Shown here: positions 25,417-36,744 of the stretch, piece by piece
Layout of the letters: every line of letters begins with the position of its first letter
Position numbering within the stretch: the stretch's first letter is position 1
NCBI GenBank assembly: GCA_019925795.1
Contig: CM034305.1
Location: forward strand, 58,082,573-58,146,572
DNA length: 64,000 nucleotides
DNA from: Dendrobium chrysotoxum
Lineage: Eukaryota > Streptophyta > Magnoliopsida > Asparagales > Orchidaceae
Reading direction: 5' to 3'
Made by a program: the position numbers and the translations under genes
Notes under the pieces: model-generated
Database searches by the model: none
The model's input: the letters and a program-made list of their open reading frames with translations, nothing else
Told to the model about the DNA's origin: nothing

Positions 25417-25418
25417 AT

Positions 25419-27256
25419 TGTTATAATCTGGGATCCCGAGTTTATATTTTGATGATAACAAATATTATTGGATTATATTTAATTTCTCCTATGATTTATT
25501 TTTGCATATATTTTCTGTATACTAACATTTCAGGTTAAGAATATACCAAGCACCGCCAAATGATTAGAGCTCATGACTGGGTAGTATAGGATTGATGTTT
25601 GTAAGAGTCTGTATTTTTATCTTTTCTTGAGTCAATATATTATAAATGGTGTTTGATAGCTTAACAACTGTGCATATATACAGGGGGAGTGAAAATAAAA
25701 AATATAAATGTATTAATTTTTTTGTAAATCTACTATGCTATCTCGATCGTACTGTACAATCTGTTATACATAAATTAATTAAGATGTTTTATTTTAAAAG
25801 AGAAAAATATAAATTAAAATATAACTAATCATATAGTACGAATACCACATCATACTGGATAATTAGTTATAATCAAAAACCCCGCCATCGAATTTAAGTT
25901 ACCTAAAATAGGTAAATTTAAATTTTGAAATTTGAACTATTTTTACTATATAAAATATTTCATATTGTACGATCAATTGATTATTTGTCTAATTAAGTAT
26001 GTTAATTAAGGGATCAAATCAAATCAATCAGATATGATTTAATTATTGATCATATTGTACAATCATGGGTCATACTATACTACTTACTCGAGGAGTCTTT
26101 GGATGATATTTAGATTGTCATGTACAATCCAAAAATTATACTGTACAAACAACTTGAGGACTCTCTGGATAAAATTTGTTCATCCAGTATGATTTGATAT
26201 TTGATTTAAACTGATCATACTATATGATTATAAATCATACTAGACGATCTTCGATAGAGTAAACTAATCATATTATACGATGGCCATATCATATTGTACG
26301 AACAGTTACGACAGAATTAAAATTTATGTTTTTTTTTTCTTGGAGCCTTATATTTAAATAACTCTTATTTTATTTTGAAGAGTCTTTTGGTAATCATTGA
26401 GTTCTATCTTCTCTGAGAAAGCATTGAAGAGTGGGCTTAGAGCTTGTGAGAAAAATGGTGAAGTATATGAGGGAGGGAGAAGATCCTTGTGGGTTCAAGG
26501 GATTATGAGAGAGAATTTCACATGATTGCTCCAATGAACTTGCACCTGAGTCCCTCCATGCGTCAAGGTTTATCTTGAGGGAAGTTTTTGAAAGAAGACC
26601 CATTTGGTATCAAAAGGCCGGCCACTGCACCAAACCAGGAAAGATGAAAGTGATTTGGTTCTCCTCCGCACTAGAGGAAGGTGAAAGTGATTTGGTTCAC
26701 TGTCGCACCATTGGTGAAAGAGATTCGGCTTCTCCGTCACACCGTTGGTGAAATAGATTCGGCTACTCTGCCACATCAGGTTGGTGGAAGAGAATTTGTA
26801 AGAGCTTCTCCACCTTGTTGTAGGGGCAAAAGGAAAGACGCTAAATATTTAGTGTAATACTCCGAGTGGAGGACTCCGGGAGTGGACATAGGTCAAGGCT
26901 GACCGAACAACTATAAATTTCTAACGTGTTTGTTCTTATTTTCAGTATTTTATTTTTTGCATTTTAATTTCTATGATTTATTATCTTGCATACTTATTTT
27001 CATTCAATCTAGTTTATGTTGAGACTTGTGATTGATTAAGATTGTTTCTAACTAGAAAACTAAGAAAAAAATATTAGAAAAGAAAAAGAAAATAGTGTAT
27101 ATTTATTTTTCTACAATTATCCGAAAAGCAAAAATAGTCTTTTATTTGTTTTTGTATTAAGAAAATCAGATTTTGATTTTAAGTTGTTGAAATTAATTTT
27201 AAATTTCAAAAGAAGATTTTCTTGTAAAAGAATTTTTTTAAAAAAACCACCAATTA
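25419..27256 (+). repeat. 3' LTR of the SIRE-type element
   Basis: Starts TGTTATAATCTGGGATCC after the polypurine tract, with the tttgatgataacaaatatt sequence usual for SIRE/Maximus LTRs. It contains tcgtactgtacaa at 25,747 and further variants to 26.3 kb, plus a degenerate minisatellite at 26.64-26.79 kb. Homology to the other LTRs stops at accaccaatt near 27,256, so the 3' tip is missing. Confidence 0.7.
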
Positions 27257-27656
27257 TTAAGAAAATCAGATTTTTATATTAATGTGTGTGTGAATTTAAC
27301 TTAATCGGCCCAAATGTAAAACCAAAAAAAAAAAAAACTTTTGTATCTGCATTGATGTTACTTTACAATTTTATTTCATCAATTTTTTCTATCAACATTT
27401 TTTTTTTACTTTATTTTAATGTTTTTTAGGAGCTCTTGTTAATTGTATTTTCTATCTTCTTGCCTTATTGGCCTTTTTCTTAATTAACTAGAGAATTTGG
27501 CTCTTAATTCCCCAAAGTAATTCTGGCACCAATTTAATTTTATTGGTGCAGCAATTTCAGCTTTGGACCGGCCCCAATTGGCCTCATTTCCCTCTGATTA
27601 TGACCAACAGCCCACTGGGCTTGAATACTATAAACTAAGCCGGACTTTATTTGACT
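27257..27656. other. Non-coding gap between elements
   Basis: No coding sequence, RNA gene or repeat recognised. Confidence 0.5.
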
Positions 27657-28325
27657 AGGGGTGTAAATTAGAGCTCTTTGATCTTAAATTTGATTAAGTA
27701 AAGATCGAGCTTGAGCTTAACTCTATGAATTTGGGCGAGCTCTTATCATATGTGAGAAATGCCGCATATATCCTAGTCCGTCGAGCAGCTCGATTCGACT
27801 ATAAGCATGTCATGTTTGGAAACCGTTTTGTAATTCAGATTATGGTTTGAACCTTCTAAATGCATTTTGAGTCTTTGGTTTGGACTCATTTGGGCTCGAA
27901 TTGAGTCAAATTTGGTGTCGTTGGGTTTGTATTTTTGAGACGTTCAGTTCGACTGTAAGTTTGCTGAAATCAAAATTCAGATGGTCTCCGATTTAAAGAA
28001 AATAATTATGATTCAAATAACTATTATAACGAAATTATTAAAAATAAGAAATTAAAATATATATAATAAAAATTTATTTGATATAAAAAATGAGATATAA
28101 TTTTTAAATCTTTTTGGTAGTATTATATTTAAACTCATGAATTATATTATGTTTCAAATGTATTTTACATTAATATTTTTTTTAAAAAGAGCCGGCTTAA
28201 GAGCAAATGAGTCATGTCGAGGCTGGCTTAAATTTGACTCGTTAGCTCATTGAACTCGGCTTACAAGCTATTTATTGAGTCGAGCCCAAGCAAACTCATA
28301 AGTTGACTTGACTCGCTTATACCCT
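27657..28325. mobile_element. Family-2 (GGGGTGTAA) element interrupted by an LTR fragment
   Basis: Left end AGGGGTGTAAATTAGAGCTC and right end gacttgactcgcttataccct are degenerate inverted repeats related to the element at 15,480. The middle (27,775-27,998) is a patch of about 220 bp matching the U3 part of the LTRs at 29-33 kb in the orientation of the left LTR (for example ggactcatttgggctcg and ggtctccgattta). Confidence 0.5.
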
Positions 28326-28619
28326 ACCTGCAACTATGTTCTACAACAATAATAATATTAAACAGTCAAAAAATTATATACTAGCAAAAAAAATTAATAT
28401 TTAAATTAAAATCACCTAAATATTGGACGAGATGAATTTATGAAATCCTCTTAAATAAAAATATTTTTCACTTAATTAAATTTAAATTTTCCACCTCATT
28501 AAATAACGATATAATCAAGTTTTAAAAATATAATAATATAAAATTTCATGTTAATAATAAATTTCAAAATACTGAAACAAATCTCATAAGAAATCGGATT
28601 AAGTTTTTTTTTTCTGTTT

Positions 28620-29060
28620 GATTTGTTAAAAAAGGAATGTAGTGTAAAAGAAATGAAGTGTAAAAAAATATGATGTAAAAAGGATACTTTGGAGTTGTTT
28701 GGATGAGTAGATGAATGATTTTCTTTTGTTTAATTTGAAGTAAAATGAATGTTGTAAAATCTAAAGATGGTGGCGACCAACGGGTGGCGGCCGGCGGTAA
28801 TGATGATCGGTGGCTGAGGAGGGTTTAGTGGCAGTGGTGGTGGTGGCCGGCGGTGGTGGTGGCTGAAGGTGGGTAGAGGTGGCTAGCAGCGGTCAACCAA
28901 ACTTGTTTGCAGTGTAAACTGTTCTCGCTCAAAATCGGGCGAGTTTGGTTTACCTCAAAAATGAACTAGAATGATTTACACTACATTTACTATTGAGGGT
29001 CTTCCAATGGCTTCAAAAAATAAAAAATTATCAAATTACACTTGATGTTTGGGTCTATTT
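28620..29060. other. Non-coding region with a GGTGG-rich tract
   Basis: The stretch 28,765-28,885 is rich in ggtggc/ggcggt. Flanking wording (ttgtttggatgag ... tgtttgggtctattt) looks MITE-like, but I could not pair the ends. Confidence 0.3.
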
Positions 29061-29107
29061 AGTTCAAGCTGTTCTCATGTTAGACTGAGTTAGTCATATC
29101 CAATTTA

Positions 29108-29112
29108 AGTCA
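29108..29112 (+). repeat. Target-site duplication, left copy (AGTCA)
   Basis: AGTCA directly precedes the left LTR terminus TGTTGCGTCC. The same five bases follow the right LTR terminus at 33,535-33,539. Confidence 0.6.
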
Positions 29113-30988
29113 TGTTGCGTCCTGGAATATTCGCGGCAGTAGAGATATATTAAGTTTAACGTCCTAGCTTTGTACGAAAATACAGCACACAGACAGATTA
29201 ATAATTTGGGATGCAGAGCTCATAAAAGACACCATAAGTTTTTACGTGGAAACCCCTGAAAAAGGGAAAAACCACGGGGCCTGACCCAGTTTGAATGAAT
29301 CCACTAGTATTTGTAGTCGATTACAAATGAGGCCCTTCCTTAGAAGGAAGGTCTTGGCTTGATGTAGCAAATATACATCATACATAGTACATTATATGCT
29401 GGGATTTGGAAGAATCAACATTAATATGTTCATTTGGGGTGGAAAACCATAGTTGATGAGTGATGTAGGTCGGAAGGACCGTAGTTGGGTGGCGATGGTT
29501 AGAAGAACCGTAGTCGGCCGGCGACGAAGGTCGAGAGGATCGTAGTTGGGTGACGGTGATCGGAAGGACCGTAGTCGACAGGCGACGGAGGTCGAAAAGA
29601 CCGTAGTCGGCGGGCGACGGAGGTCAGGAGGACCATAGTTGGGCGACGATTGGATGACCGTAGTCGGCGGGCAACGGAGGTCGGGAGGACCGTAGTTGGG
29701 CGACGGTGGCCGGAAGGACCGTAGTCGGCGGACAACGGAGGTCGGGAGGACCGTAGTTGGACGACGGTGGTCGGAAGGACCGTAGTCGGTAGGCGACGGA
29801 GGTCAGGAGGACCATAGTTGGGCGACGGTTGGATGACCGTAGTCAGCGGGCAACGGAGGTCGGGAGGATCGTAGTTGGGCGACGGTGGTCGGAAGGACCG
29901 TAGTCGGCGGGCGACGGAGGTCGGGAGGACTATAGTTGGGAGACGGTGGTCCGAAGGACCGTACTCGGCAGGCGACTGAGGTCGGGAGGACCATAGTCGG
30001 TGGACGACGGAGGTCGGGATGATTGTAGTTGAAGTCCGACGGTGATCGGAAGAACGCCAGTGGTGATCGGCGAACTGGCGAAAGTCTGGCGGCGGTCAGG
30101 AAGAACTCCGACGATGGTCGACGAATAGGCGGAAGTTCGGCGAACTGGTGGAAGTCCGGTGGCGGCCAGGAAGAACTTTCACGATGGTTGACGAACAAGC
30201 AGAAGTTCAGCGAACGGGCGGAAATCCGTCGGTGGTTAGAAAGAACTCTAGTGGTGGTCGACGGATTGGCAAAAATCCGTCGGTGGTCGGGAAGAACTCC
30301 GAAGGTGGTCGACGAATAGGCGGAAGTTCGGCGGAAGGGCGAAACTCCGACGGTGGCCGGCGGACTGGCAGAAGTCCAGCGGTGGTCGACGGACGGGCCG
30401 AAGTCCGGCAGTGGTCGGCGAACTGGCAGAAGTCCGGCGGTGGTCGGCGGAGAGGAAGCTCCCAAGCTCTTCCATTCTCTTCGTCCTTCCTCCTCCCTCC
30501 TCTTCTTATGAGAAGAGGGAGTCTATTTATAGTTTTTTGAGAGTGGCATGACTTGTAAATATGTTGAGGATCAAGGTCAAAATGAGAGTGGTTTGAATGG
30601 ACGGCCGATATTGATCCCCTTGATCGTGAACCGTTTAATGGCCATTTGAATGCCTTAATGATATCGGAATTTAGTGATCTTGGGCTCGTTGGATTCGTCT
30701 CGTCGAGCCGCTCGATTTGAATATAAGCATGTCACGTTTGGAGGCCGTTTGGTAATTCAGATTATGATTTGAACCTTCCAAATGCGCTTTGGTCTTTGAT
30801 TTGGACTCATTTGGGCTCGGATTGAGTCGAATTTGGTGTTGTTGGGTTTGTATTTTTGAGACGTTCAATTCGACTATAAGTTTGCTGAAATCGGAATTCA
30901 GATTGTCTCCGATTTAATTTTTAAAGATTCAAACTTAATTTTGCCTCGAGATTCGTGCTCGATCAAGATAATTTTTGGTAACATATCA
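29113..30988 (-). repeat. Left LTR of the inverted unit
   Basis: About 1.88 kb, oriented on the - strand: TGATATGTTACC at 30,988 to GGACGCAACA at 29,113. A TATAAATA box (read on - at 30,531-30,524) lies about 460 bp into the LTR. Downstream of it comes a GC-rich array of tandem repeats (30,470-29,470) and then an AT-richer end. It differs from the right LTR by roughly one base in eight to ten where I compared them. Confidence 0.75.
29470..30470 (-). repeat. GC-rich minisatellite array in the left LTR
   Basis: Imperfect units of about 57-63 bp, each made of two related half-units (gtcgggaggaccgtagttgg... and gtcggaaggaccgtagtcgg...), plus a second repeat type at 30,030-30,460. Open frames on both strands come from this periodicity and are not annotated as genes. 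Confidence 0.8.
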
Positions 30989-31765
30989 GTTGCCCCCCTA
31001 TTTTCGGACGTCAAAGCTTGAAAAGTCCGAAAATATATATTTGTATCTTCTTCTGACTATTTACCAACATAAGCAGTAAAAATGATAAACATAATTTATA
31101 ATTAATATATCCAAATTTATTAATAAATGAAGCCATCACCTTAAGCTACAGAATATACTTTTTATTTTATTTTTTATTTTTTTACGTTTAATCTGAAAGC
31201 TTTTTGAACCGAGGCGGCACATTGATCAGCATGGCATCTACCTCTTGGGAAATAGGAAGGGTAGATAATATAAATTATTATTATTGTTGTTTTTAAATAT
31301 TATATATACATTACATGGAAATTTCTGGAAAGGAAACAATGAGGAGATAATGCCGTTGCCTCTTAGGAATTAGAAAATTTTTAATTAAATTATTTTATTT
31401 TTTAGTTATTATTATATGTATTTTTGCTTTACATTTTTTAAAAATATAAAAAATTGATAAAAATTGGATAATAATTTTTCAACTTCCATAATGCTGCCTC
31501 GATTTTAATAAAACACTGATTTTCTATTATTATTATATTTTAATGGAATTTTTTGACTTTTAAAATTCCAAAAATATTAAAAATTTTAAAAAGGAATAGA
31601 AAATTCCGTAAATAAGATACATCACAGGTTTTGGGTATTAAAAAAGATAATACGCACAAGTTCGAACTATTCAAGAGTTTCAAAATACGTAAAAAAAAAT
31701 CATAAAATTTGTGATGCTTATTTTTGGACTTTGTAAGTTTCAACGTCCAAAAATAGGGAGGCAAC
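30989..31765. other. Spacer of the inverted-LTR unit
   Basis: Contains a polypurine tract at each end and AT-rich sequence between. No coding sequence; it seems to be two oppositely oriented 3' internal ends of the retroelement joined together, the junction lying in unrelated sequence. Confidence 0.5.
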
Positions 31766-33534
31766 TGATGTGTCACCAAAAATTATCTAGATCAGCCACG
31801 AATCCTGAGGCAAAATCAAGTTGGAAGCTTCAGAAATTAAATCGGAGACCATATGAAGTCCAATTTCAGCAAACGTATAGTTGAACTGAACGTCTCAAAA
31901 ATACGAACCCAAGGACACCAAATTCAACTCAATCTGAGCCCAAATGAGTCCAAATCAAAGATCCAAAGCGCATTTGGAAGGTTCAAACCATAATCTGAAT
32001 TACCAAACGGCCTCCAAACGTGACATGCTTATATTCAAATCGAGCGGCTCAACGAGACGAATCCAACGAGCCCAAGATCACTAAATTCCGATATCATTAA
32101 GGCATTCAAATGGCCATTAAACGGTTCATGATCAAGGGGATCAATATCGGCCGTCCATTCAAACCACTCTCATTTTGACCTTGATCCTCAACATATTTAC
32201 AAGTCATGCCACTCTCAAAAAACTATAAATAGACTCCATTTTCTCATAAGAAGGGGAGGGAGGAGGAAGGAGGAAGAGAATGGAAGAGCTTGGGAGCTTC
32301 CTCTCCGCCGACCACCGCCGGACTTTTGCCAGTTCGCCGACCACTGCCGGACTTCGGCCCGTCCGTCGACCACCGCTGGACTTCTGCCAGTCTGCCGGCC
32401 ACCGTCAGACTTTCGCCCGTCCGCCGAACTTCCGCCTATTCGTCGACCACCTTCGGAGTTCTTCCCGACCACCGACGGATTTTCGCCAATCCGTCGACCA
32501 CCACTAGAGTTCTTTCTGACCACCGACGGACTTCCGCCCGTTCGCTGAACTTCCGCTTGTTTGTCAACCATCGTGAAAGTTCTTCCTGGCCGCCACCGGA
32601 CTTCCACCAGTTCGCCAAACTTTCGCCTATTCGTCGACCATCGTCGGAGTTCTTCCTGACCGTCGCCAAACTTTCGCCAGTTCACCGATCACCACTAGTG
32701 TTCTTCCGATCACCATCGGACTTCAACTACAATAATCTCGACCTCCGTCGCCCACCGATATGGTCCTCCCAACCTCAGTCGCCTGCCGAGTACGGTCCTT
32801 CGGACCACCGTCTCCCAACTATGGTCCTCCCGACCTCTGTCGCCCGCCGATTACGGTCCTTCCGACCACCGTCGCCCAACTACGGTCCTCCCGACCTCCG
32901 TTGCCCGCCGACTACGGTCATCCAACCGTCGCCCAACTATGGTCCTCCTGACCTCCGTCGCCCTCCGACTACGGTCCTTCCGACCACCGTCGCCCAACTA
33001 CGGTCCTCCCGACCTCCGTTGCCCGCCGACTACGGTCATCCAATCGTCACCCAACTATGGTCCTCCTGACCTCCGTCGCCCGCCGACTACGGTCCTTCCG
33101 ACCACCGTCGCCCAACTACGGTCCTCCCGACCTCTGTTGCTTGCCGACTACGGTCCTTCCGACCACCATCGCCCAACTACGGTCCTCCCGACGACTATGG
33201 TTTTGTCACCCAAAATGAACATATCAACACTGATTCTTCCAACTTCTACCATATAATACACTCTATATGATATATATTTGCTACTTCAAGCCAAGGCCTT
33301 CCTCCTAAGGAAGGGCCTCATTTGTAATCAACTGCAAACACTAGTGGATTCATTCAAACTGGGCTAGGCCCCGTGGTTTTTCTCCTTTTTAGGGGTTTCC
33401 ACGTAAAAATTATGGTGTCTTTTATGAGCTTTACACCTCTACTTATTTATCTGTTTGTGTGCTAGATCTTCGTACAAAGCTAGGACATTAAACTTAATAT
33501 ATCTCTACTGCCGCGAATATTTCAGGACGCAACA
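31766..33534 (+). repeat. Right LTR of the inverted unit
   Basis: About 1.77 kb on the + strand, from TGATGTGTCACC to GGACGCAACA. TATAAATA lies at 32,224-32,231. The GC-rich tandem repeats span 32,290-33,195, and the end matches the left LTR closely (for example cgcggcagtagagatatatt on the complement). Confidence 0.75.
32290..33195 (+). repeat. GC-rich minisatellite array in the right LTR
   Basis: Same units as the left array in opposite orientation; about 57-61 bp per full unit at 32,760-33,190. It gives a Pro/Ser/Arg-rich open frame of about 259 codons that mirrors the one in the other LTR. Confidence 0.8.
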
Positions 33535-33539
33535 AGTCA
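33535..33539 (+). repeat. Target-site duplication, right copy (AGTCA)
   Basis: Follows GGACGCAACA directly and equals 29,108-29,112. Confidence 0.6.
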
Positions 33540-35690
33540 CTTTCACTAAACTAAGGATGGTATCTTTGCTTGATACTCTAGCTCACACTATAGTTGATCA
33601 AAGCTTGTCTCTTTTTTAAATTTCATATGACTACTTTAGAGCTAAATGTATAGGAAGTCACCCTAGGTATTCCAAATCTTAGTATTAAATCCCTCTTGGG
33701 GGCACTTAGAACCATAATGAAGGACCATATGAATGACAATGTGAGCCATCTCCTATATATACTTAGAGAGGATAAGAAGAATATGAAAGACTTGAGTGTA
33801 ATATGTACACAAAAAATGATACCAATAGATTAATTACTGAAACACCATTAATGTGTTATTGATGACTATCAATGCTATGTCTTTTACTACTTAGGTCGTT
33901 ATGTTGGATATATGAAAATAAACTTGAGACAAATAAATTTAATGTTCTATGAAAATAAAAAGTACAACAATTCTTGTTTATGAAAATGTCAATTTATCAG
34001 AAAACCCATTCTTTTGCAGAGTTATATAAATTTTTATGGTTATAAATTAATAGGTGTATGTGTGTGTGTATATATATAACTAGAACTTTAGGATTTTTCC
34101 CCAGAAAAATAATAAAATGATTTTTCTAATTTCTTTTGTCAAATATAGTCAATATAAAGGAGCATTCATAAATTTTTTTGGGAATGTTAGACAATTAGAT
34201 AAGTTATAAGAAATTTCTAAATTCAAAAATCAAGGAAATATATATTTATTAAAACTCTGAATTAGTGTGAATTTTATCAACAAAATGTCAAAACCTTGAC
34301 ATTGAAGATTCATGGATGAAACCTCTAGTGAGAATAATAATACAAAAATCCTACAAATTTTATGACAACTAGTTTAGCTAAAAAAGTTCCTAAAGTCTAG
34401 AAAAGTTAGAATTCTAAAATTAAAACTAGTAAAAGAAATATCTCTTAAGATTCAAATTAATCCCACATAATAATATGTTATAGAGAAATGGTAAATGAGG
34501 TAGTGGATATAATTAAAATTTTAAGTTAAAGGTATATAAAAAATTAAAAGTATAAGAAGAAAATCATTACATGTGATCAAAATGGTGTTAAATCTAATTT
34601 TGAGTCTTTTAAGGGGTTTTAGAACCCATCAACTCTTATTTTGATGTTTTACATCCATTTTTCTTATTTATAAACTTTAGCCCTTTGAAGTTAGTTTTGG
34701 ATAGAAATATAGAATTTTCATTATAATTTTAAGAAGTTTATAGCTCAACATGCTTTATGATGCCATTTGTAGCTTCTTAAGAATATATTATTTACAATCA
34801 AGAAGGAATTGGTAGGTCTATATTGACATCTACAGAGTGATCACATCTTGAAGTTTTTTTTTAATTGTAATTTTGTCAAAATGAATTTTCAAGTCCCATG
34901 GTACTTTAAGGCCTGTAGATTTTAATAGTTGAGATTTAGGAAAACTACTAAGGTATCAAAATATCTTCTCATCAAACTTAAATCTTAACAAAAAATTTTA
35001 AAGCTTAAAGCACTTAAATGACTACATCAACTCAAGTTAATTCTTTTTATTTTTAAGGGCTAAATATACTATATATTTTGCAAATTTTTTATTAAAAATA
35101 TATCAAAATCTATAGAGGTTTAGGCTTTTAAATGTGCAAATTGATATGAATTGAACCAAAATAGGGTAACTTGACATGAATTGAGGAAAATTTGGACTTT
35201 CCCTATTACAACACATAATAGGTTATCTATACAAGCTACCTAACAAATTCAAAGCCAAGAGTTCTTCCCAACTTAATATCCAAAGGTACAATTACCTAAT
35301 TGACAAAAATAAAAAAATAAAATACATAAGTCATGCTTATTTTAAAACAATGTTTAATCATGGAATTAGCTAAGTCTTTAACTCATATTTCTTGGCTCGT
35401 ATTCCTTCCTATTCAGTCATTGATATAGTTGTTATAATACATCTATAGATGTAGCAATTCCTCCCTCCTTAAGAAGAGAAATCAATGGATGAAATGTGAA
35501 AAGATTTCTAAACTTCTAAAAGTGTTATCTATGCTGAATCTTTCATAGGTAATCCATCTCACTAATTAGTAAATTGATTTTCAAATTATTTCATTTTGAC
35601 ATTTGTAGAGTCTAAATAATTATAATAATATAGATGACTGGATGGTTTTCAAAATCAGTAGTTGATCACTCAACCATATGAAACTATGGT
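33540..35690. other. Intergenic sequence, no gene seen
   Basis: AT-rich DNA with no supported coding region or repeat family. Confidence 0.5.
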
Positions 35691-35699
35691 TATAACGAT

Positions 35700-36184
35700 A
35701 TTGCTTTAGCCGGAAAGCATAGAGGATGAGAAGGAAATGTTGTGGTACTTGTCGGTGAAAAGCAACTGGACCAATCCTTTCAAGTGCTTAAATGGACAAG
35801 AAAAACATCAATAAAGTTAGAATATGGATGTTAGTGCATGGATAACTATCAATATGATTGTAGCTTTACTAATACTATGTCACCAATAATCAAATGGACA
35901 TCTTGATGGTGTTTATCTTTTTACTGCTTTATATGATTTTGTGTGGTAGCTAAATTTTCCTTGAGTTGATGGAGGACAATATTTAGTGTGTTAAGGAAGT
36001 ACCAATAACTTCAACATGTAAGGAGGCTGGACTCTAATAAGGAATTGTTGGTGGCATTTTTTTTCATATATAATTTGAATGGAGTGAAATATATAGAAGT
36101 ATGAAAAAAGGTGTTGTAGGATAATTAGCCCAATGTAAAAATTGAGACCAATAAGAGTCGGCCAACAAAAGTTCATCTGTGGTG
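35700..36184 (-). pseudogene. Ty3/gypsy integrase C-terminal remnant
   Basis: On the - strand the translation contains PPTIPY...SPASLHVEVIGTSLT followed lower down by ALERIGPVAFHRQVPQ. These are the linker and chromatin-side end of a gypsy integrase (usual pattern: YGRxPP...VEAV, then LERIGPVAYRLxLP). Many stops are present. It belongs to the same remnant as the reverse transcriptase at 36,750-37,260, separated by an LTR fragment. Confidence 0.55.
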
Positions 36185-36744
36185 GTGCTTGGGTAGAGCT
36201 CTAGATCCTTGAGACATTAGAGCTCTTTCCATCTCCATCCCCCGAGGCTCCCCCTCATGTAAAGAGTGGGGGTCTATTTATAAATTGTTGAGAGTGGCAT
36301 GCTCCGTAAATATGAAGAAGAACTGGGATAAATTTAGAGTGCTCCGTCTAATGGCCCATACTGATTCCCTCTGTCATTGAGCATTTATTAAGCATTTAAG
36401 TATCTTAATGATGTTATAATTAAGCGATCTTGGGGTTATTGAATTCTTCTCATTGAGCAGTTCGATTCGATTATTGGCATGCCTTAGGGATAATTTTATT
36501 ATCCAATTAAACTTTGGAGCTTCCAAACATACTTCAAGATCTTGATTTGAACCTATCTGGGTTCGAATTGGAATGATTTTGGTGTCATTGGGTTTGTCTC
36601 ACTGAGACGTTCAATTTGACTAAAGTTTGTTAAATTTGGAGTTTAGATGGTCGAGAATTTAGTTTTAAAAGTTGCCAATTTAAATATTCCTCGAGATTCG
36701 TGTCTGATCAATGTGATTTTTGGTGACATAACATTTACGATATT
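36185..36744 (-). mobile_element. LTR fragment of the 29-33 kb family inside the gypsy remnant
   Basis: Starts at 36,744 on the - strand with TGTTATGTCACCAAAAATC, matching the U3 start of the inverted pair, and keeps a TATAAATA box (36,282-36,275). It stops shortly after this box, so roughly two thirds of the LTR, including the GC-rich array, is absent. Confidence 0.6.

Larger units (their letters stand above)
21600..27256 (+). mobile_element. SIRE/Maximus-type Ty1/copia element with no recognisable pol
   Basis: Order on the + strand: 5' LTR (about 21,600-23,531), Met-tRNA-type primer site (TGGTATCAG from 23,532), degenerate gag (about 23,590-25,083), polypurine tract (AAAAAAGGGGAAT, 25,404-25,416), 3' LTR (25,419 to about 27,256). 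No protease, integrase, reverse transcriptase or RNase H is readable between gag and the polypurine tract, a gap of only about 320 bp. The layout resembles gag-only (TR-GAG) non-autonomous elements. The 3' LTR has lost its last few dozen bases and the exact 5' LTR start is not resolved. Confidence 0.7.
29113..33534. mobile_element. Inverted-LTR retroelement unit with both outer ends being LTR 3' ends
   Basis: Two long LTRs of one family lie in opposite orientation around a spacer of 777 bp, with both U3 ends facing inward. Outer termini are TGTTGCGTCC on the left and GGACGCAACA on the right, exact complements. AGTCA flanks both sides, as expected for retroelement integrase. Each inner LTR end is next to a purine-rich tract (AAAAATAGGGAGGCAAC at 31,749-31,765; its counterpart read on - from 31,005 to 30,989). 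Homology continues about 40-50 bp beyond these tracts into the spacer. There is no gag or pol. Confidence 0.7.

Noticed and set aside
29803..33069. Long Pro/Ser/Arg-rich open frames (up to 259 codons) as secreted or structural protein genes
   Set aside because: They lie in tandem repeats inside two LTRs, appear on both strands, and lack domains or an independent promoter.
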